DNA of 64,000 nucleotides from assembly GCF_025144995.1 (NCBI RefSeq), contig NZ_CP102250.1:2108001-2172000 (forward strand), in the 5' to 3' direction. Source of the stretch: Alistipes indistinctus YIT 12060 (GTDB lineage Bacteria; Bacteroidota; Bacteroidia; Bacteroidales; Rikenellaceae). The notes beneath the pieces are model-generated. The model worked only from the letters and a program-made list of their open reading frames with translations, had not been told where the DNA came from and made no database searches. This document shows, in pieces, positions 1-9,251 of the stretch. Each line of letters starts with the position of its first letter. The stretch's first letter is position 1. A program made the translations under genes and the position numbers.

Positions 1-288
1 GTAATCGTGAACGCCGGCGACAGCAAGGGCCAGACGGGCAAAGTGCTCAAGGTCCTGGTCGAAAAGGAGCGTGCGATCGTCGAAGGCGTGAACATGGTGT
101 CTAAACACACCAAGCCCAACGCGAAGAATCCCCAGGGTGGTATCGTGAAGCAGGAGGCCTCGATCCACATCTCGAACCTGCAGCCTGTAGACGCGAAAAG
201 CGGCAAGGCGACCCGTGTGGGCCGCAAGGAGGGTGCAGACGGCAAATTAGTACGTTATTCAAAAAAGTCAGGGGAGGAGATTAAATAA
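1..288 (+). CDS. rplX: 50S ribosomal protein L24, 5' end cut off
   Basis: L24 initiates assembly of the 50S subunit by binding the 5' domain of 23S rRNA. The reading frame is open from the first base (V-I-V-N-A-G-D), so the start codon and the first few residues lie outside the window. The visible KOW-type stretch ([13 protein letters not shown]) and the later [14 protein letters not shown] segment are typical of L24. The stop TAA shares its last base with the ATG of rplE, which implies translational coupling. The place at the head of rplE-rpsN-rpsH is the normal spc-operon position. Confidence 0.95.
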   Translation, partial: VIVNAGDSKGQTGKVLKVLVEKERAIVEGVNMVSKHTKPNAKNPQGGIVKQEASIHISNLQPVDAKSGKATRVGRKEGADGKLVRYSKKSGEEIK

Positions 289-848
289 TGGCTTACGTTC
301 CTACGCTTAAGAAAATGTACAAGGAGCAGGTAGTCCCGGCCCTTGTCAAGGAATTCAACTACAGCAGCGTGATGCAGGTCCCCGTCCTCGAGAAGATCGT
401 GATCAACCAGGGTCTGGGCCAGGCCATCGGCGACAAGAAGATTCTGGAGACCGCCATCGAAGAGCTGACGAAGATCACCGGCCAGAGGGCTGTGACCACC
501 CGTTCTAAGAAGGATATCTCGAACTTCAAACTCCGCAAGGGGATGCCGATCGGCGCCCGCGTGACGCTCCGCCAGAACAAGATGTACGAGTTCCTCGAAA
601 GGCTCGTTGCCGTTGCCCTGCCGCGTATCCGCGACTTCAAGGGGATCAACGACAAGTTCGACGGCCAGGGCAACTACACCCTGGGCATTACCGAGCAGAT
701 CATCTTCCCGGAGATCGACATCGACAAGATCAACAAGATCCTGGGTATGGAGATCACTTTCGTGACTACGGCCAAAACTGACGAAGAGGCCTACGCGCTT
801 CTCAAGCAGTTCGGCTTACCGTTTAAAAACGCAAAAAAGAACGCATAA
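288..848 (+). CDS. rplE: 50S ribosomal protein L5
   Basis: L5 binds 5S rRNA and forms part of the central protuberance of the 50S subunit. The 186-residue product has the family's usual length and includes the conserved [22 protein letters not shown] and GARVTLR regions and a C-terminal FGLPF segment. Its ATG overlaps the rplX stop by one base, and rpsN follows after 3 bases, so it sits tightly inside the spc operon. No alternative start is needed. Confidence 0.98.
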   Translation: MAYVPTLKKMYKEQVVPALVKEFNYSSVMQVPVLEKIVINQGLGQAIGDKKILETAIEELTKITGQRAVTTRSKKDISNFKLRKGMPIGARVTLRQNKMYEFLERLVAVALPRIRDFKGINDKFDGQGNYTLGITEQIIFPEIDIDKINKILGMEITFVTTAKTDEEAYALLKQFGLPFKNAKKNA

Positions 849-851
849 GAC

Positions 852-1121
852 ATGGCAAAAGAATCGATGAAGGCCCGTGAGGTGAAACGCCTCAAGCTGG
901 TGGAACGCTACGCTGCCAAACGCGCCGCTCTGAAAGAAGCCGGCGACCAGGAAGGTCTGGCCAAGCTGCCGCGCAACTCGAACCCGATCCGCCTGCACAA
1001 CCGCTGCAAGCTGACGGGCCGTCCGAAAGGATACATGCGCCAGTTCGGCATCAGCCGTATCCAGTTCCGCGAAATGGCTTCGCAGGGACTGATCCCGGGC
1101 GTGAAGAAAGCCAGCTGGTAG
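852..1121 (+). CDS. rpsN: 30S ribosomal protein S14, zinc-free form
   Basis: S14 is an assembly protein of the 30S head. The protein has 89 residues with the conserved C-terminal block [16 protein letters not shown], and it lacks the paired CxxC motifs of the zinc-binding type, so it is a zinc-independent (C-minus) S14. It lies 3 bases after rplE. The 296-base gap that follows, before rpsH, is unusual inside this operon and holds a promoter and hairpins. Confidence 0.97.
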   Translation: MAKESMKAREVKRLKLVERYAAKRAALKEAGDQEGLAKLPRNSNPIRLHNRCKLTGRPKGYMRQFGISRIQFREMASQGLIPGVKKASW

Positions 1122-1218
1122 CCTGCGGGGCGCCATGTGCCGCGAGGCCCGGGCGCCGGAGGACGAAGGGTGTGCCGCCGCCGGACGAAAACCGGACCGG
1201 GCGGTTTCCCGGAAGCCT

Positions 1219-1250
1219 TTTGACGGTACGATTTTTTTTTCTTACCTTTA
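1219..1250 (+). promoter_or_regulatory. Bacteroidetes-type promoter inside the spc operon, upstream of rpsH
   Basis: TTTG at 1219-1222, then exactly 20 bp, then TACCTTTA at 1243-1250. This fits the Bacteroidetes sigma-A pattern (TTTG, 19-21 bp, TAnnTTTG) with one mismatch. It predicts a transcript start near 1257 and an rpsH leader of about 160 nt. Confidence 0.65.
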
Positions 1251-1256
1251 CCGCCT

Positions 1257-1417
1257 GATTTTTACGGATCTGCCGCGGAGGGGGGACACCCCCTGCCGCG
1301 TCGTCCCGTAAAACAAGTCCGGAGTTTGTCTCCGGGGACGCAACGAATTCAACCCGAAGGCCGGGCGCTTTGCCCGCAAAGTGCTGAAGGCCGGTATTAA
1401 TTTTATTTTAAAACACA
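1257..1417 (+). promoter_or_regulatory. hairpin-rich leader of rpsH
   Basis: Two inverted repeats lie between the internal promoter and rpsH. The first is at 1274-1300: a stem of about 11 bp (five G-C pairs next to the loop, one A-T pair, then five more) with one bulged base. The second is CCGGAG/CTCCGG around a 5-nt TTTGT loop at 1319-1335. Neither is followed by a T-run, so they do not look like terminators. A protein-binding autoregulatory leader is possible, since S8 is a known spc-operon regulator in other bacteria, but this is inference. Confidence 0.4.
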
Positions 1418-1816
1418 ATGACTGATCCTATTGCGGATTTCCTGACGCGAGTCAGGAACGCGGTGAAAGCCAACCACAAGGTGGTTGAAGCTCCCGCATC
1501 GAAACTGAAGCTCGAGATCACCCGTGTTCTCTTCGAACAGGGTTACATCCTGGCCTACAAGGAGGATACGAACGAGCAGGGTAAGCCGGTCATCAAGATC
1601 GCGCTGAAGTACCACCCCGAAACCAAGACCAACGCCATCAAGGGCCTCAAACGTGTGAGCCGTCCGGGTCTGCGCCGCTATTGCAGCGCCGCCGATATGC
1701 CGCGCGTACTGAACGGTCTGGGTATCGCCGTGGTTTCCACCTCTAAGGGTATTATGACCGACAAGAAGGCCCGCCAGGAAAATGTGGGCGGCGAGGTGAT
1801 GTGCTATGTTTATTAA
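1418..1816 (+). CDS. rpsH: 30S ribosomal protein S8
   Basis: S8 binds helix 21 of 16S rRNA and organises the central domain of the 30S subunit; in enteric bacteria it also represses its own operon. The 132-residue protein begins with the classical [15 protein letters not shown] segment and ends with GGEVMCYVY. The start is fixed by this N-terminus. An A/T-rich stretch rather than a Shine-Dalgarno site precedes it, as is common in Bacteroidetes. Confidence 0.98.
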   Translation: MTDPIADFLTRVRNAVKANHKVVEAPASKLKLEITRVLFEQGYILAYKEDTNEQGKPVIKIALKYHPETKTNAIKGLKRVSRPGLRRYCSAADMPRVLNGLGIAVVSTSKGIMTDKKARQENVGGEVMCYVY

Positions 1817-1837
1817 TGTTTTTTTAAGACAAGAATC

Positions 1838-2395
1838 ATGTCAAGAATTGGAAAATTACCTGTAAACCTGCCCGCCGGGGTGACCGTCACGGTTAGTCCC
1901 GACAACGTGGTAAGCGTGAAAGGACCTCTCGGGACGCTGAGCCAGAAGGTGGACTCGGATATTACCGTCACCGTCGAGGGAAATGAGGTGCACGTCACCC
2001 GTCCGACCGATCAGCCCCGCCACCGTTCGATGCACGGCCTGTACCGTTCGTTGATCCATAACATGGTCGTAGGCGTATCCGAAGGCTACCAGATCCAGCA
2101 GGAGCTGGTGGGTGTCGGTTACAAGGCCGAAATGCAGGGCAGCGTCCTGCAGATGAGCCTCGGTTACTCTCACGATATCTACTTCGAGATGCCCAAGGAG
2201 ATCACCGCTACGGCCGTGACCGAAAAGAAGAGCAACCCGATCGTCACCCTCAAGAGCATCGACAAGCAGCTCATCGGACAGGTGGCTGCCAAGATCCGCT
2301 CGCTGCGCAAGCCGGAACCCTACAAGGGCAAGGGTATCAAGTTCGTGGGCGAACAGCTCCGCCGCAAGGCCGGTAAATCTGCTAATGCCAAATAG
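1838..2395 (+). CDS. rplF: 50S ribosomal protein L6
   Basis: L6 binds near the sarcin-ricin loop of 23S rRNA. The product of 185 residues carries the typical MSRIGKLPV start and the C-terminal RKPEPYKGKGIKF signature. The gap after rpsH is 21 bases and rplR follows after 15 bases, all in the standard spc order. Confidence 0.98.
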   Translation: MSRIGKLPVNLPAGVTVTVSPDNVVSVKGPLGTLSQKVDSDITVTVEGNEVHVTRPTDQPRHRSMHGLYRSLIHNMVVGVSEGYQIQQELVGVGYKAEMQGSVLQMSLGYSHDIYFEMPKEITATAVTEKKSNPIVTLKSIDKQLIGQVAAKIRSLRKPEPYKGKGIKFVGEQLRRKAGKSANAK

Positions 2396-2410
2396 TAAAA
2401 TCGTATAGCT

Positions 2411-2773
2411 ATGTCATTGACTAAGATAGAGAGAAGAGAGAGGATCAAGATGCGTATCCGCAAGATCGTCAGCGGAACGGCCCAGATGCCTCGTATGACT
2501 GTGTACAGGAGTAACAAGCAGATTTATGTTCAGTTCGTGGACGACCTGAACGGAGTGACGCTGGCTTCGGCTTCGTCGCTGGACAAGGAAGTTGCCGAGA
2601 AGGCTGCGGGCCTGAACAAAACCCAGGTCGCTGCGTTGGTAGGCAAGCTGGCCGCCGAGCGCGGTATTGCGAAGGGCATCAGCACGGTCGCTTTCGACCG
2701 CAACGGTTACCTGTACCACGGAAGAGTGAAAATGTTGGCGGACGCAGCCCGCGAAGGCGGACTTAAATTCTAA
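2411..2773 (+). CDS. rplR: 50S ribosomal protein L18
   Basis: L18 binds 5S rRNA with L5 and carries it into the central protuberance. The 120-residue protein shows the basic N-terminus ([11 protein letters not shown]) and the conserved [15 protein letters not shown] block near the C-terminus. It lies between rplF and rpsE with 5 bases before rpsE. Confidence 0.98.
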   Translation: MSLTKIERRERIKMRIRKIVSGTAQMPRMTVYRSNKQIYVQFVDDLNGVTLASASSLDKEVAEKAAGLNKTQVAALVGKLAAERGIAKGISTVAFDRNGYLYHGRVKMLADAAREGGLKF

Positions 2774-2778
2774 GAGAT

Positions 2779-3297
2779 ATGTCAAATACGAACATAAAGA
2801 AAGTCAGAACAAGCGATCTGGAGCTTAAGGACCGTCTGGTTAGCATCCAGCGCGTTACGAAGGTGACCAAGGGCGGCCGCACCTTTACGTTCTCGGCCAT
2901 CGTCGTGGTGGGCAACGAGAACGGCGTGGTGGGCTACGGCCTGGGCAAGGCCAGCGAGGTTACCTCGGCCATCGCCAAGGGCGTGGAGGACGCCAAGAAG
3001 AACCTGGTGAAGATTCCGGTGCTGCACGGTACGATCCCTCACAAGCAGGAGGCGCGTTACAGCGGCTCGCTGGTGATGATCCGCCCGGCCGCTCCCGGTA
3101 CCGGCGTAATCGCTGGCGGTGCCATGCGTGCCGTGCTGGAGAGCGTGGGCGTACGCAACGTGTTGGCCAAGAGCAAGGGTTCGTCGAACCCCCACAACCT
3201 GGTGAAGGCTACCATCGCCGCTCTGCTGGAGCTGCGTGACGCGCACAGCGTCGCACAGGTGCGTGGGGTCTCCCTCGATACAGTGTTTAACGGATAA
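2779..3297 (+). CDS. rpsE: 30S ribosomal protein S5
   Basis: S5 helps maintain translational accuracy at the 30S body-head junction. The 172-residue sequence has the double-stranded RNA-binding domain ([20 protein letters not shown]) and the second domain with [15 protein letters not shown]. Length and operon position are standard. Confidence 0.98.
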   Translation: MSNTNIKKVRTSDLELKDRLVSIQRVTKVTKGGRTFTFSAIVVVGNENGVVGYGLGKASEVTSAIAKGVEDAKKNLVKIPVLHGTIPHKQEARYSGSLVMIRPAAPGTGVIAGGAMRAVLESVGVRNVLAKSKGSSNPHNLVKATIAALLELRDAHSVAQVRGVSLDTVFNG

Positions 3298-3308
3298 CAG
3301 CGACGAAA

Positions 3309-3491
3309 ATGGCTAGATTGAAAATCACGCAGACCAAAAGCCGCATCGGCGCGACCGCTCAGCAGAAGAAGAACCTCGACGCGTTGGGCCTTCGCAAGAT
3401 GAACGCTACGGTCGAGCACGACGCTTCGGCGATCATCCTCGGCATGGTGACCAAGGTGAAACACCTGGTCAAGGTAGAGGAGGTGAAATAG
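3309..3491 (+). CDS. rpmD: 50S ribosomal protein L30
   Basis: A small ferredoxin-like 50S protein of 60 residues with the usual LKITQTKSRIG start and a GMVTKVKHLVKVEE end. It lies 11 bases after rpsE. A 5-bp inverted repeat (AGTCC/GGACT, 3490-3503) overlaps its stop codon; with no T-run it is too weak to call a terminator. Confidence 0.97.
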   Translation: MARLKITQTKSRIGATAQQKKNLDALGLRKMNATVEHDASAIILGMVTKVKHLVKVEEVK

Positions 3492-3561
3492 TCCTGCGGG
3501 ACTGTTTCTTCCGGATGCCCTTTAGGGGGTACTATTGGGAAATAATAAAAAAATACGCATA

Positions 3562-4008
3562 ATGAATCTCAGTAATTTAAAACCAGCAGCAGGGTCGACC
3601 AAAAGCGATAAGCGTATCGGCCGCGGTCAGGGTTCCGGCCGGGGCGGCACTTCGACGCGCGGTCACAAAGGAGCGCAGTCGCGTTCGGGCTACTCTTCCA
3701 AACTCGGTTTCGAAGGCGGTCAGATGCCTCTTCAGAGACGTTTGCCCAAATTCGGTTTCACGAATCTCAAAAGGGTAGAGTACAAGGGTATCAACCTGCT
3801 TGTCCTGGAGGAACTGGCTCAGAAGTCGTCGCTGAAGAGCATTTCGGTTGACACGCTGATCGAGGCCGGCCTCGTAAACAAGAATGCACGGGTGAAGATC
3901 CTCGGCAACGGTACGCTCAGCGTAGCGCTCGAGGTGACGGCCCACGCATTTTCCAAATCGGCTGCGGCCGCTATCGAAGCCCAGGGAGGCAAGGTGACCA
4001 AACTTTAA
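3562..4008 (+). CDS. rplO: 50S ribosomal protein L15
   Basis: L15 is a late-assembly 50S protein that contacts several 23S rRNA domains. I place the start at ATG 3562 (MNLSNLKPAAGS), giving 148 residues. An in-frame TTG 27 bases upstream is possible but would add a non-conserved basic extension. The Gly/Arg-rich N-terminus (GRGQGSGRGGTSTRGHKG) is the family hallmark. secY follows after 9 bases, as usual. Confidence 0.96.
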   Translation: MNLSNLKPAAGSTKSDKRIGRGQGSGRGGTSTRGHKGAQSRSGYSSKLGFEGGQMPLQRRLPKFGFTNLKRVEYKGINLLVLEELAQKSSLKSISVDTLIEAGLVNKNARVKILGNGTLSVALEVTAHAFSKSAAAAIEAQGGKVTKL

Positions 4009-4017
4009 TTTTCAGCG

Positions 4018-5343
4018 ATGAAAAAGTTAATCGAAACCATCAAAAATATATTCAAGATCGAGGAGCTGCGCAAGAGGATCCTCTTTACGCTCGCCTTGAT
4101 CCTGGTATATCGGTTCGGTAGTTTTGTGGTGATTCCGGGCATCAACCCCGAGTCGCTTTCGGCCCTGCAGCAGCAGGTCGAGGGCAACGGGCTGATGGGC
4201 CTGCTGAACATCTTCTCCGGAGGAGCCTTCAGCAACGCGTCCATCTTCGCACTGGGTATCATGCCCTATATCTCGGCCTCGATCGTCATCCAGCTGATGG
4301 GGATCGTGGTTCCCTACTTCCAGAAGTTGCAGAAGGAGGGCGAGAGCGGGCGCCGCAAAATCAACCAATGGACCCGTTACCTGACCATCATCGTGCTGCT
4401 GTTGCAGGGTCCGGCTTACCTGGCCAACCTGCACGCCCAGCTGCCCGATGCGGCGTTCGTACTGGGCCGTGGCAGCGTGCTGTTCACCATCGGGGCGACG
4501 ATCGTGCTGATCGCCGGTACGATGTTCGTGATGTGGCTCGGCGAGAAGATCACCGACAAAGGTATCGGCAACGGCGTTTCGCTCATCATCATGGTGGGTA
4601 TCATCGCCCGCCTGCCGCATGCGCTGATGGCCGAGCTGAACACGCGTTTCACCGAAGCCACCGGCGGTCTGGTGATGCTGGTTGTCGAGCTGGTGCTGCT
4701 GTTCCTCGTGTTCTGCGCCGTGATCGCGCTGGTGCAGGCCACCCGCAAGATCCCCGTGCAGTATGCCAAGCGGATCGTGGGTAACAAGCAGTACGGCGGT
4801 GTGCGCCAGTACATCCCGCTGAAGATCAACGCAGCAGGCGTTATGCCGATCATCTTCGCCCAGGCGCTGATGTTCATCCCGATGTTCTTCACCCGCTTCG
4901 AGGCTACCCGCGGATTCGCGGCCGCTTTCGCGGACTACACCGGGTTCTGGTATAACTTAGTGTTCGCGCTGCTGGTGATCGCCTTCACCTATTTCTACAC
5001 GGCGATTACCGTGAACCCCAACATGATGGCCGAGGACATGAAACGCAACGGAGGCTTTATCCCGGGCGTGAAACCGGGTAAGAAGACCGTCGAATACCTC
5101 GACACCATCATGACGCGGATCACCCTTCCGGGCTCCATCTTCCTGGCGATCGTGGCTATCCTGCCGACCTTCGCGATGAAGCTGGGCATCAACAACCAGT
5201 TCGCGCTGTTCTACGGCGGTACCTCGTTGCTGATCCTGGTGGGCGTCGTCCTCGACACTCTGCAGCAGATCGAAAGCTACCTGTTGCTGCGCCATTACGA
5301 CGGACTGATGAAGACGGGCCGTATCAAAGGGCGCGTCGGTTAA
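4018..5343 (+). CDS. secY: protein translocase subunit SecY
   Basis: SecY is the pore-forming inner-membrane subunit of the SecYEG translocon, which exports unfolded preproteins with SecA and inserts membrane proteins with ribosomes. The product has 441 residues and about ten hydrophobic segments, the first at about residues 20-40 (FTLALILVYRFGSFVVIPG). Visible family features are the plug-region sequence GLLNIFSGGAFSNASIFALGIMPYI, the cytoplasmic QGRKKIPV-like loop (here ATRKIPVQYAKR) and the C-terminal loop rich in basic residues. The position between rplO and map is standard for Bacteroidetes. Confidence 0.98.
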   Translation: MKKLIETIKNIFKIEELRKRILFTLALILVYRFGSFVVIPGINPESLSALQQQVEGNGLMGLLNIFSGGAFSNASIFALGIMPYISASIVIQLMGIVVPYFQKLQKEGESGRRKINQWTRYLTIIVLLLQGPAYLANLHAQLPDAAFVLGRGSVLFTIGATIVLIAGTMFVMWLGEKITDKGIGNGVSLIIMVGIIARLPHALMAELNTRFTEATGGLVMLVVELVLLFLVFCAVIALVQATRKIPVQYAKRIVGNKQYGGVRQYIPLKINAAGVMPIIFAQALMFIPMFFTRFEATRGFAAAFADYTGFWYNLVFALLVIAFTYFYTAITVNPNMMAEDMKRNGGFIPGVKPGKKTVEYLDTIMTRITLPGSIFLAIVAILPTFAMKLGINNQFALFYGGTSLLILVGVVLDTLQQIESYLLLRHYDGLMKTGRIKGRVG

Positions 5344-5358
5344 TACGAGTTCTGAAAA

Positions 5359-6135
5359 ATGATATACTTAAAGACAGCGGAAGAGATCGAGCTGCTGCGC
5401 GAGAACAACCTTCTGGTCAGCGCGACGCTGGCGGAAGTCGGCAGACATGTCCGGCCGGGCGTTTCGACGCTCGAGCTGGACAAGCTCGCCGAGGAGTTTA
5501 TCCGTTCTCACGGCGCGGAACCCGGGTTTCTGGGTTACGGCGGCTTTCCGAATACGCTGTGCATGTCCGTCAACGAAGAGGTCGTGCACGGGATACCTTC
5601 CGCAAAGCGCATTCTGAAGGAGGGCGATGTCCTCTCGGTGGACTGCGGCACGCTTATGAAGGGGTTTTACGGTGATTCTGCATACACGTTTGCAGTAGGC
5701 GAGATCGCGCCGGAAGTGGCCGATCTGCTGAGGGTCACCAAAGAGGCTCTTTATAAAGGTGTCGCACAGGCTAAGGCCGGCAATCGCGTAGGCGATGTGG
5801 CCAGCGCTGTGCAGGAGCACGCCGAGCGGCACGGATACTCCGTGGTGCGGGAACTGGTCGGGCACGGACTGGGTCGCAAGATGCACGAAGAGCCCGAGGT
5901 TCCGAACTACGGCGCCCGGGGCAGGGGGCCTCTTCTCAAAGAGGGGATGGTCATCTGCATCGAACCCATGATCAACATGGGGGCACGTTATGTGGTTTTC
6001 GAGCGCGACGGCTGGACCGTACGCACCAGGGACCGCAAACCGTCGGCTCACTTCGAGTTCGCGGTGGCGGTCGGGAAAGAGGGCCCGGACGTACTGACCG
6101 ACTTCGGTGTAATCGAACAAGCAATAAATTCGTAA
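5359..6135 (+). CDS. map: type I methionine aminopeptidase
   Basis: Removes the N-terminal methionine from nascent proteins in the cytoplasm, using two metal ions. The 258-residue protein has the pita-bread fold signature. The expected metal ligands are Asp95 (VDCG), Asp106 (GDSAYT), His169 (VGHGLG), Glu202 (IEPM) and Glu233 (HFEF), in the right order and spacing. There is no N-terminal zinc-finger extension. It lies 15 bases after secY and 7 bases before infA, in the usual secY-map-infA order. Confidence 0.97.
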   Translation: MIYLKTAEEIELLRENNLLVSATLAEVGRHVRPGVSTLELDKLAEEFIRSHGAEPGFLGYGGFPNTLCMSVNEEVVHGIPSAKRILKEGDVLSVDCGTLMKGFYGDSAYTFAVGEIAPEVADLLRVTKEALYKGVAQAKAGNRVGDVASAVQEHAERHGYSVVRELVGHGLGRKMHEEPEVPNYGARGRGPLLKEGMVICIEPMINMGARYVVFERDGWTVRTRDRKPSAHFEFAVAVGKEGPDVLTDFGVIEQAINS

Positions 6136-6142
6136 GACTCCT

Positions 6143-6361
6143 ATGGCCAAACAAGCTGCTATTGAGAAGGACGGGACGATTATCGAGGCGTTGTCCAACG
6201 CGATGTTCAGGGTTGAACTCGACAACGGCCACGTAATCACCGCCCACATTTCGGGTAAGATGCGGATGCACTACATCAAGATCCTGCCCGGCGACAAGGT
6301 AAAAGTTGAGATGTCCCCGTACGACCTGAGTAAGGGACGGATTTCGTTCAGGTACAAATAG
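6143..6361 (+). CDS. infA: translation initiation factor IF-1
   Basis: IF-1 binds the A site of the 30S subunit during initiation. The 72-residue product is a single S1-like OB fold with the conserved [19 protein letters not shown] and [21 protein letters not shown] segments. Length and context (map-infA-rpmJ) are typical. Confidence 0.98.
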   Translation: MAKQAAIEKDGTIIEALSNAMFRVELDNGHVITAHISGKMRMHYIKILPGDKVKVEMSPYDLSKGRISFRYK

Positions 6362-6449
6362 AACAGAACCCGGGACCGGTTCGTTGGCGTGAAGCGGAGG
6401 CCGTGAGGCCCGCGATGCGCGGAGGACGTCCCACAAAGATTTCTGAAAA

Positions 6450-6566
6450 ATGAAAGTTAGAACATCCATCAAGAAGAGAAGCGAGGATTGCAAGATCGTG
6501 AAACGCAAGGGGCGCCTCTACGTGATCTGCAAGAAGAATCCCAAGCTGAAAATGCGTCAGGGATAG
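6450..6566 (+). CDS. rpmJ: 50S ribosomal protein L36
   Basis: This 38-residue protein is encoded between infA and rpsM. It starts [20 protein letters not shown] and ends LKMRQG. It keeps the first two cysteines of the zinc-binding form ([15 protein letters not shown]), but the usual third Cys and the His are replaced ([11 protein letters not shown]), so it is probably a zinc-free or altered-ligand L36. The 88-base spacer after infA shows no other gene. Confidence 0.96.
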   Translation: MKVRTSIKKRSEDCKIVKRKGRLYVICKKNPKLKMRQG

Positions 6567-6602
6567 TCAACGGAATCAAACAAAAAAGCATAATTCAAAT
6601 TT

Positions 6603-6983
6603 ATGGCACGTATAGTAGGTGTAGATTTACCGAGAAATAAAAGAGGGTATATAGGGCTGACCTATATCTACGGGGTCGGTCGCAGCACCGCCCTGACGAT
6701 CCTCGAAAAGGCCAACGTGGATCCCGAACTGAAGGTTCAGGAGTGGAGCGACGACCAGATCGCCGCGATCCGTAACACCATCGCCGAGGAGGGATTCAAG
6801 GTCGAAGGCGAGCTCCGCTCGTCCGTTCAGCTGAACATCAAGCGACTGATGGACATCGGTTGCTACCGCGGCATCCGCCACCGTATCGGTCTTCCGGTCC
6901 GCGGTCAGAGCACGAAGAACAATGCCCGTACGCGCAAGGGTCGCAAGAAGACCGTTGCCAACAAGAAAAAAGCAACGAAGTAA
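6603..6983 (+). CDS. rpsM: 30S ribosomal protein S13
   Basis: S13 sits in the 30S head and makes intersubunit bridges with the 50S. The 126-residue protein has the helix-two-turns-helix core ([15 protein letters not shown]), the conserved [15 protein letters not shown] motif and a highly basic tail (RTRKGRKKT followed by a lysine-rich end). It heads the alpha-operon part of the cluster, 36 bases after rpmJ. Confidence 0.98.
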   Translation: MARIVGVDLPRNKRGYIGLTYIYGVGRSTALTILEKANVDPELKVQEWSDDQIAAIRNTIAEEGFKVEGELRSSVQLNIKRLMDIGCYRGIRHRIGLPVRGQSTKNNARTRKGRKKTVANKKKATK

Positions 6984-6995
6984 TCATAGAGAGTT

Positions 6996-7385
6996 ATGGC
7001 AAAGAAAACAGGAACAGTTAAGAAGAGAGTTGTTAAAGTGGGTACCGAGGGAAAGGTATTCGTACACTCTACTTTCAATAACGTGATCATCACGATTGCG
7101 AATGCCGACGGCCAGGTTATCAGCTGGAGTTCAGCGGGTAAGATGGGTTTCCGTGGTTCCAAGAAGAATACTCCCTATGCTGCTCAGACCGCTGCTACGG
7201 ACTGCGCGAAGGTAGCCTACGACCTGGGTCTGCGCAAGGTCAAGGTTTACGTGAAGGGTCCCGGCGCCGGCCGCGAATCGGCGATCCGCACCGTTCACGG
7301 CGCCGGTATCGAAGTGACCGAGATCGTCGACGTTACTCCGCTGCCGCACAACGGCTGCCGTCCGCCCAACCGCCGCCGCGTCTAA
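6996..7385 (+). CDS. rpsK: 30S ribosomal protein S11
   Basis: S11 forms part of the mRNA exit platform. The 129-residue product shows the conserved [11 protein letters not shown] and [11 protein letters not shown] blocks and ends with [18 protein letters not shown], the standard C-terminus. The 225-base spacer before rpsD shows no gene and no convincing promoter; it contains several short G/C-rich inverted repeats of uncertain meaning. Confidence 0.98.
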   Translation: MAKKTGTVKKRVVKVGTEGKVFVHSTFNNVIITIANADGQVISWSSAGKMGFRGSKKNTPYAAQTAATDCAKVAYDLGLRKVKVYVKGPGAGRESAIRTVHGAGIEVTEIVDVTPLPHNGCRPPNRRRV

Positions 7386-7610
7386 TTTCCGGTCCGACGC
7401 CACCGGAGCGGTCCGTCGACGGCCACACTGGCGGGGTTTCGGGGAGTGGGGTTTTCCTTTCGGGAGGCTTCCTGCCCGGTTACAGCCCGGCCGCGGCGAC
7501 AGGCGGATTGGCCGCATTCCCAACCTTGCAGGCGGAATGTCGGCGTCACTCCAAAACGGAGGCCCGCCCTTCGTTAAAACAGATTTAAAACAGTAAAGCA
7601 AACTTCTATT

Positions 7611-8216
7611 ATGGGAAGATACATAGGACCTAAGTCAAAAATCGCCAGGAAATTCGGCGAAGCCATTTTCGGAACGGACAAATCGCTCGAGAAGAAGAAC
7701 TATCCCCCGGGACAGCACGGGCTGATGCGCAAGCGCAAGAAGGTGTCGGAGTACGGCACCCAGCTGCTCGAGAAGCAGAAGGCCAAAGCTATCTACGGCA
7801 TACAGGAGAAGCAGTTCCGCCGCACCTTTGAGGAGGCTGCCCGCGTGGGCGGCATCACCGGCGAGAACCTGCTCCGTATCCTGGAGTGCCGCCTGGACAA
7901 CGTGGTATACCGCCTGGGCATCGCCCCGACGCGTGCCGCTGCCCGCCAGCTGGTTTCTCACCGCCACATCACCGTGAACGGCGCCGTGGTGAACATCCCT
8001 TCGTACCAGCTCCGTTCGGGCGACGTCGTGGGCGTTCGCGAGAAATCGAAGTCGCTGGAGGTGATCCAGGAGTCCCTGAGCGGCGGCCGCAGCCGTTACT
8101 CGTGGCTCGAGTGGGAAGGCAGCCAGATGAGCGGCAAGTTCCTGCAGAAGCCCGACCGGGCCGATATTCCCGAAAATATCAAAGAGCAGCTTATCGTCGA
8201 GTTGTATTCTAAGTAA
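7611..8216 (+). CDS. rpsD: 30S ribosomal protein S4
   Basis: S4 initiates 30S assembly and in enteric bacteria represses the alpha operon. The 201-residue protein begins [17 protein letters not shown] and carries the S4 RNA-binding domain (about residues 92-155, [19 protein letters not shown]). The N-terminal zinc cysteines of some S4 proteins are absent. The long spacer upstream might hold its autoregulatory site, but none is recognisable by eye. Confidence 0.98.
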   Translation: MGRYIGPKSKIARKFGEAIFGTDKSLEKKNYPPGQHGLMRKRKKVSEYGTQLLEKQKAKAIYGIQEKQFRRTFEEAARVGGITGENLLRILECRLDNVVYRLGIAPTRAAARQLVSHRHITVNGAVVNIPSYQLRSGDVVGVREKSKSLEVIQESLSGGRSRYSWLEWEGSQMSGKFLQKPDRADIPENIKEQLIVELYSK

Positions 8217-8239
8217 TCATTAATCGAGGAGCAATCATT

Positions 8240-9232
8240 ATGGCAATATTAGCATTTCAAAAGCCTGAAAAGGTAATAATGCTCGAATCCACCTCTTCGT
8301 TCGGACGTTTTGAATTCCGTCCGCTCGAGCCCGGATTTGGCATGACCGTCGGCAATGCGTTGCGGCGCATCCTGCTCTCTTCTCTGGAGGGCTATGCGAT
8401 CACAACGGTGAAGGTTGCCGGTGTCGATCATGAGTTTGCTGCTATCCCCGGTGTTATGGAAGGAATGCTTGAGATCGTTTTGAACCTCAAGCAAGTGCGT
8501 TTCATCAAGACCGTCGAGAGTGTCGAGGGTGAGAAGGTGACGGTCAACGTGGCCGGTCAGAGCGAACTCACCGCCGGTTATATCTCGAACTTCTTGACCA
8601 ACTTCAAGGTGTTGAACCCCGAGCTGGTGATCTGCCGCCTCGATCCCGAGGTGAAACTCCAGATCGAGCTGACGGTCGCCAAGGGCCGCGGTTACGTTCC
8701 GGCCGAGGAGAACCGTCCCGCCGATGCGGAGTTCGGTGTGCTGCCGATCGACTCGATCCACACGCCGATCAAGAACGTGAAGTATTCGGTCGAGAACTAC
8801 CGCGTGGAGCAGAAAACCGACTACGAGAAACTGAATCTGGAGATCACGACCGACGGAAGCATTCATCCGAAGGACGCGCTCAAGGAGGCGGCCAAAATAT
8901 TGATTCATCACTTCATGCTCTTCTCCGATGAAAAGATTACGCTGAACCTTGAGGAAAGCAGTGCGACCGAGGAGTTCGACGAGGATGTGCTCCACATGCG
9001 CCAGTTGCTGAAGACGAAGCTTTCGGAGCAGGATCTTTCGGTTCGCGCGCTGAACTGCCTGAAGGCGGCCGAGGTGGAGACGGTCGGGGACCTGGTTCGT
9101 TTCAACCGCAACGACCTGCTGAAGTTCCGCAATTTCGGCAAGAAGTCGCTTTCGGAGTTGGACGAGCTGCTCACGACGCTCAACCTGCACTTCGGAATGG
9201 ACGTATCCATTTACAAACTTGACAAGGATTAA
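8240..9232 (+). CDS. rpoA: RNA polymerase alpha subunit
   Basis: Alpha dimerises to start RNA polymerase assembly, and its C-terminal domain touches promoter DNA and activators. The 330-residue protein has the N-terminal dimerisation domain ([26 protein letters not shown], about residues 17-42) and the helix-hairpin-helix C-terminal domain ([33 protein letters not shown], about residues 270-303), joined by an acidic linker ([13 protein letters not shown]). It lies 23 bases after rpsD and 19 bases before rplQ. Confidence 0.98.
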   Translation: MAILAFQKPEKVIMLESTSSFGRFEFRPLEPGFGMTVGNALRRILLSSLEGYAITTVKVAGVDHEFAAIPGVMEGMLEIVLNLKQVRFIKTVESVEGEKVTVNVAGQSELTAGYISNFLTNFKVLNPELVICRLDPEVKLQIELTVAKGRGYVPAEENRPADAEFGVLPIDSIHTPIKNVKYSVENYRVEQKTDYEKLNLEITTDGSIHPKDALKEAAKILIHHFMLFSDEKITLNLEESSATEEFDEDVLHMRQLLKTKLSEQDLSVRALNCLKAAEVETVGDLVRFNRNDLLKFRNFGKKSLSELDELLTTLNLHFGMDVSIYKLDKD

Positions 9233-9251
9233 CACGAACGATTAAGTAACC

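Noticed and set aside
3490-3503. A terminator between rpmD and rplO
   Set aside because: The stem is only 5 bp, overlaps the stop codon and has no T-run.
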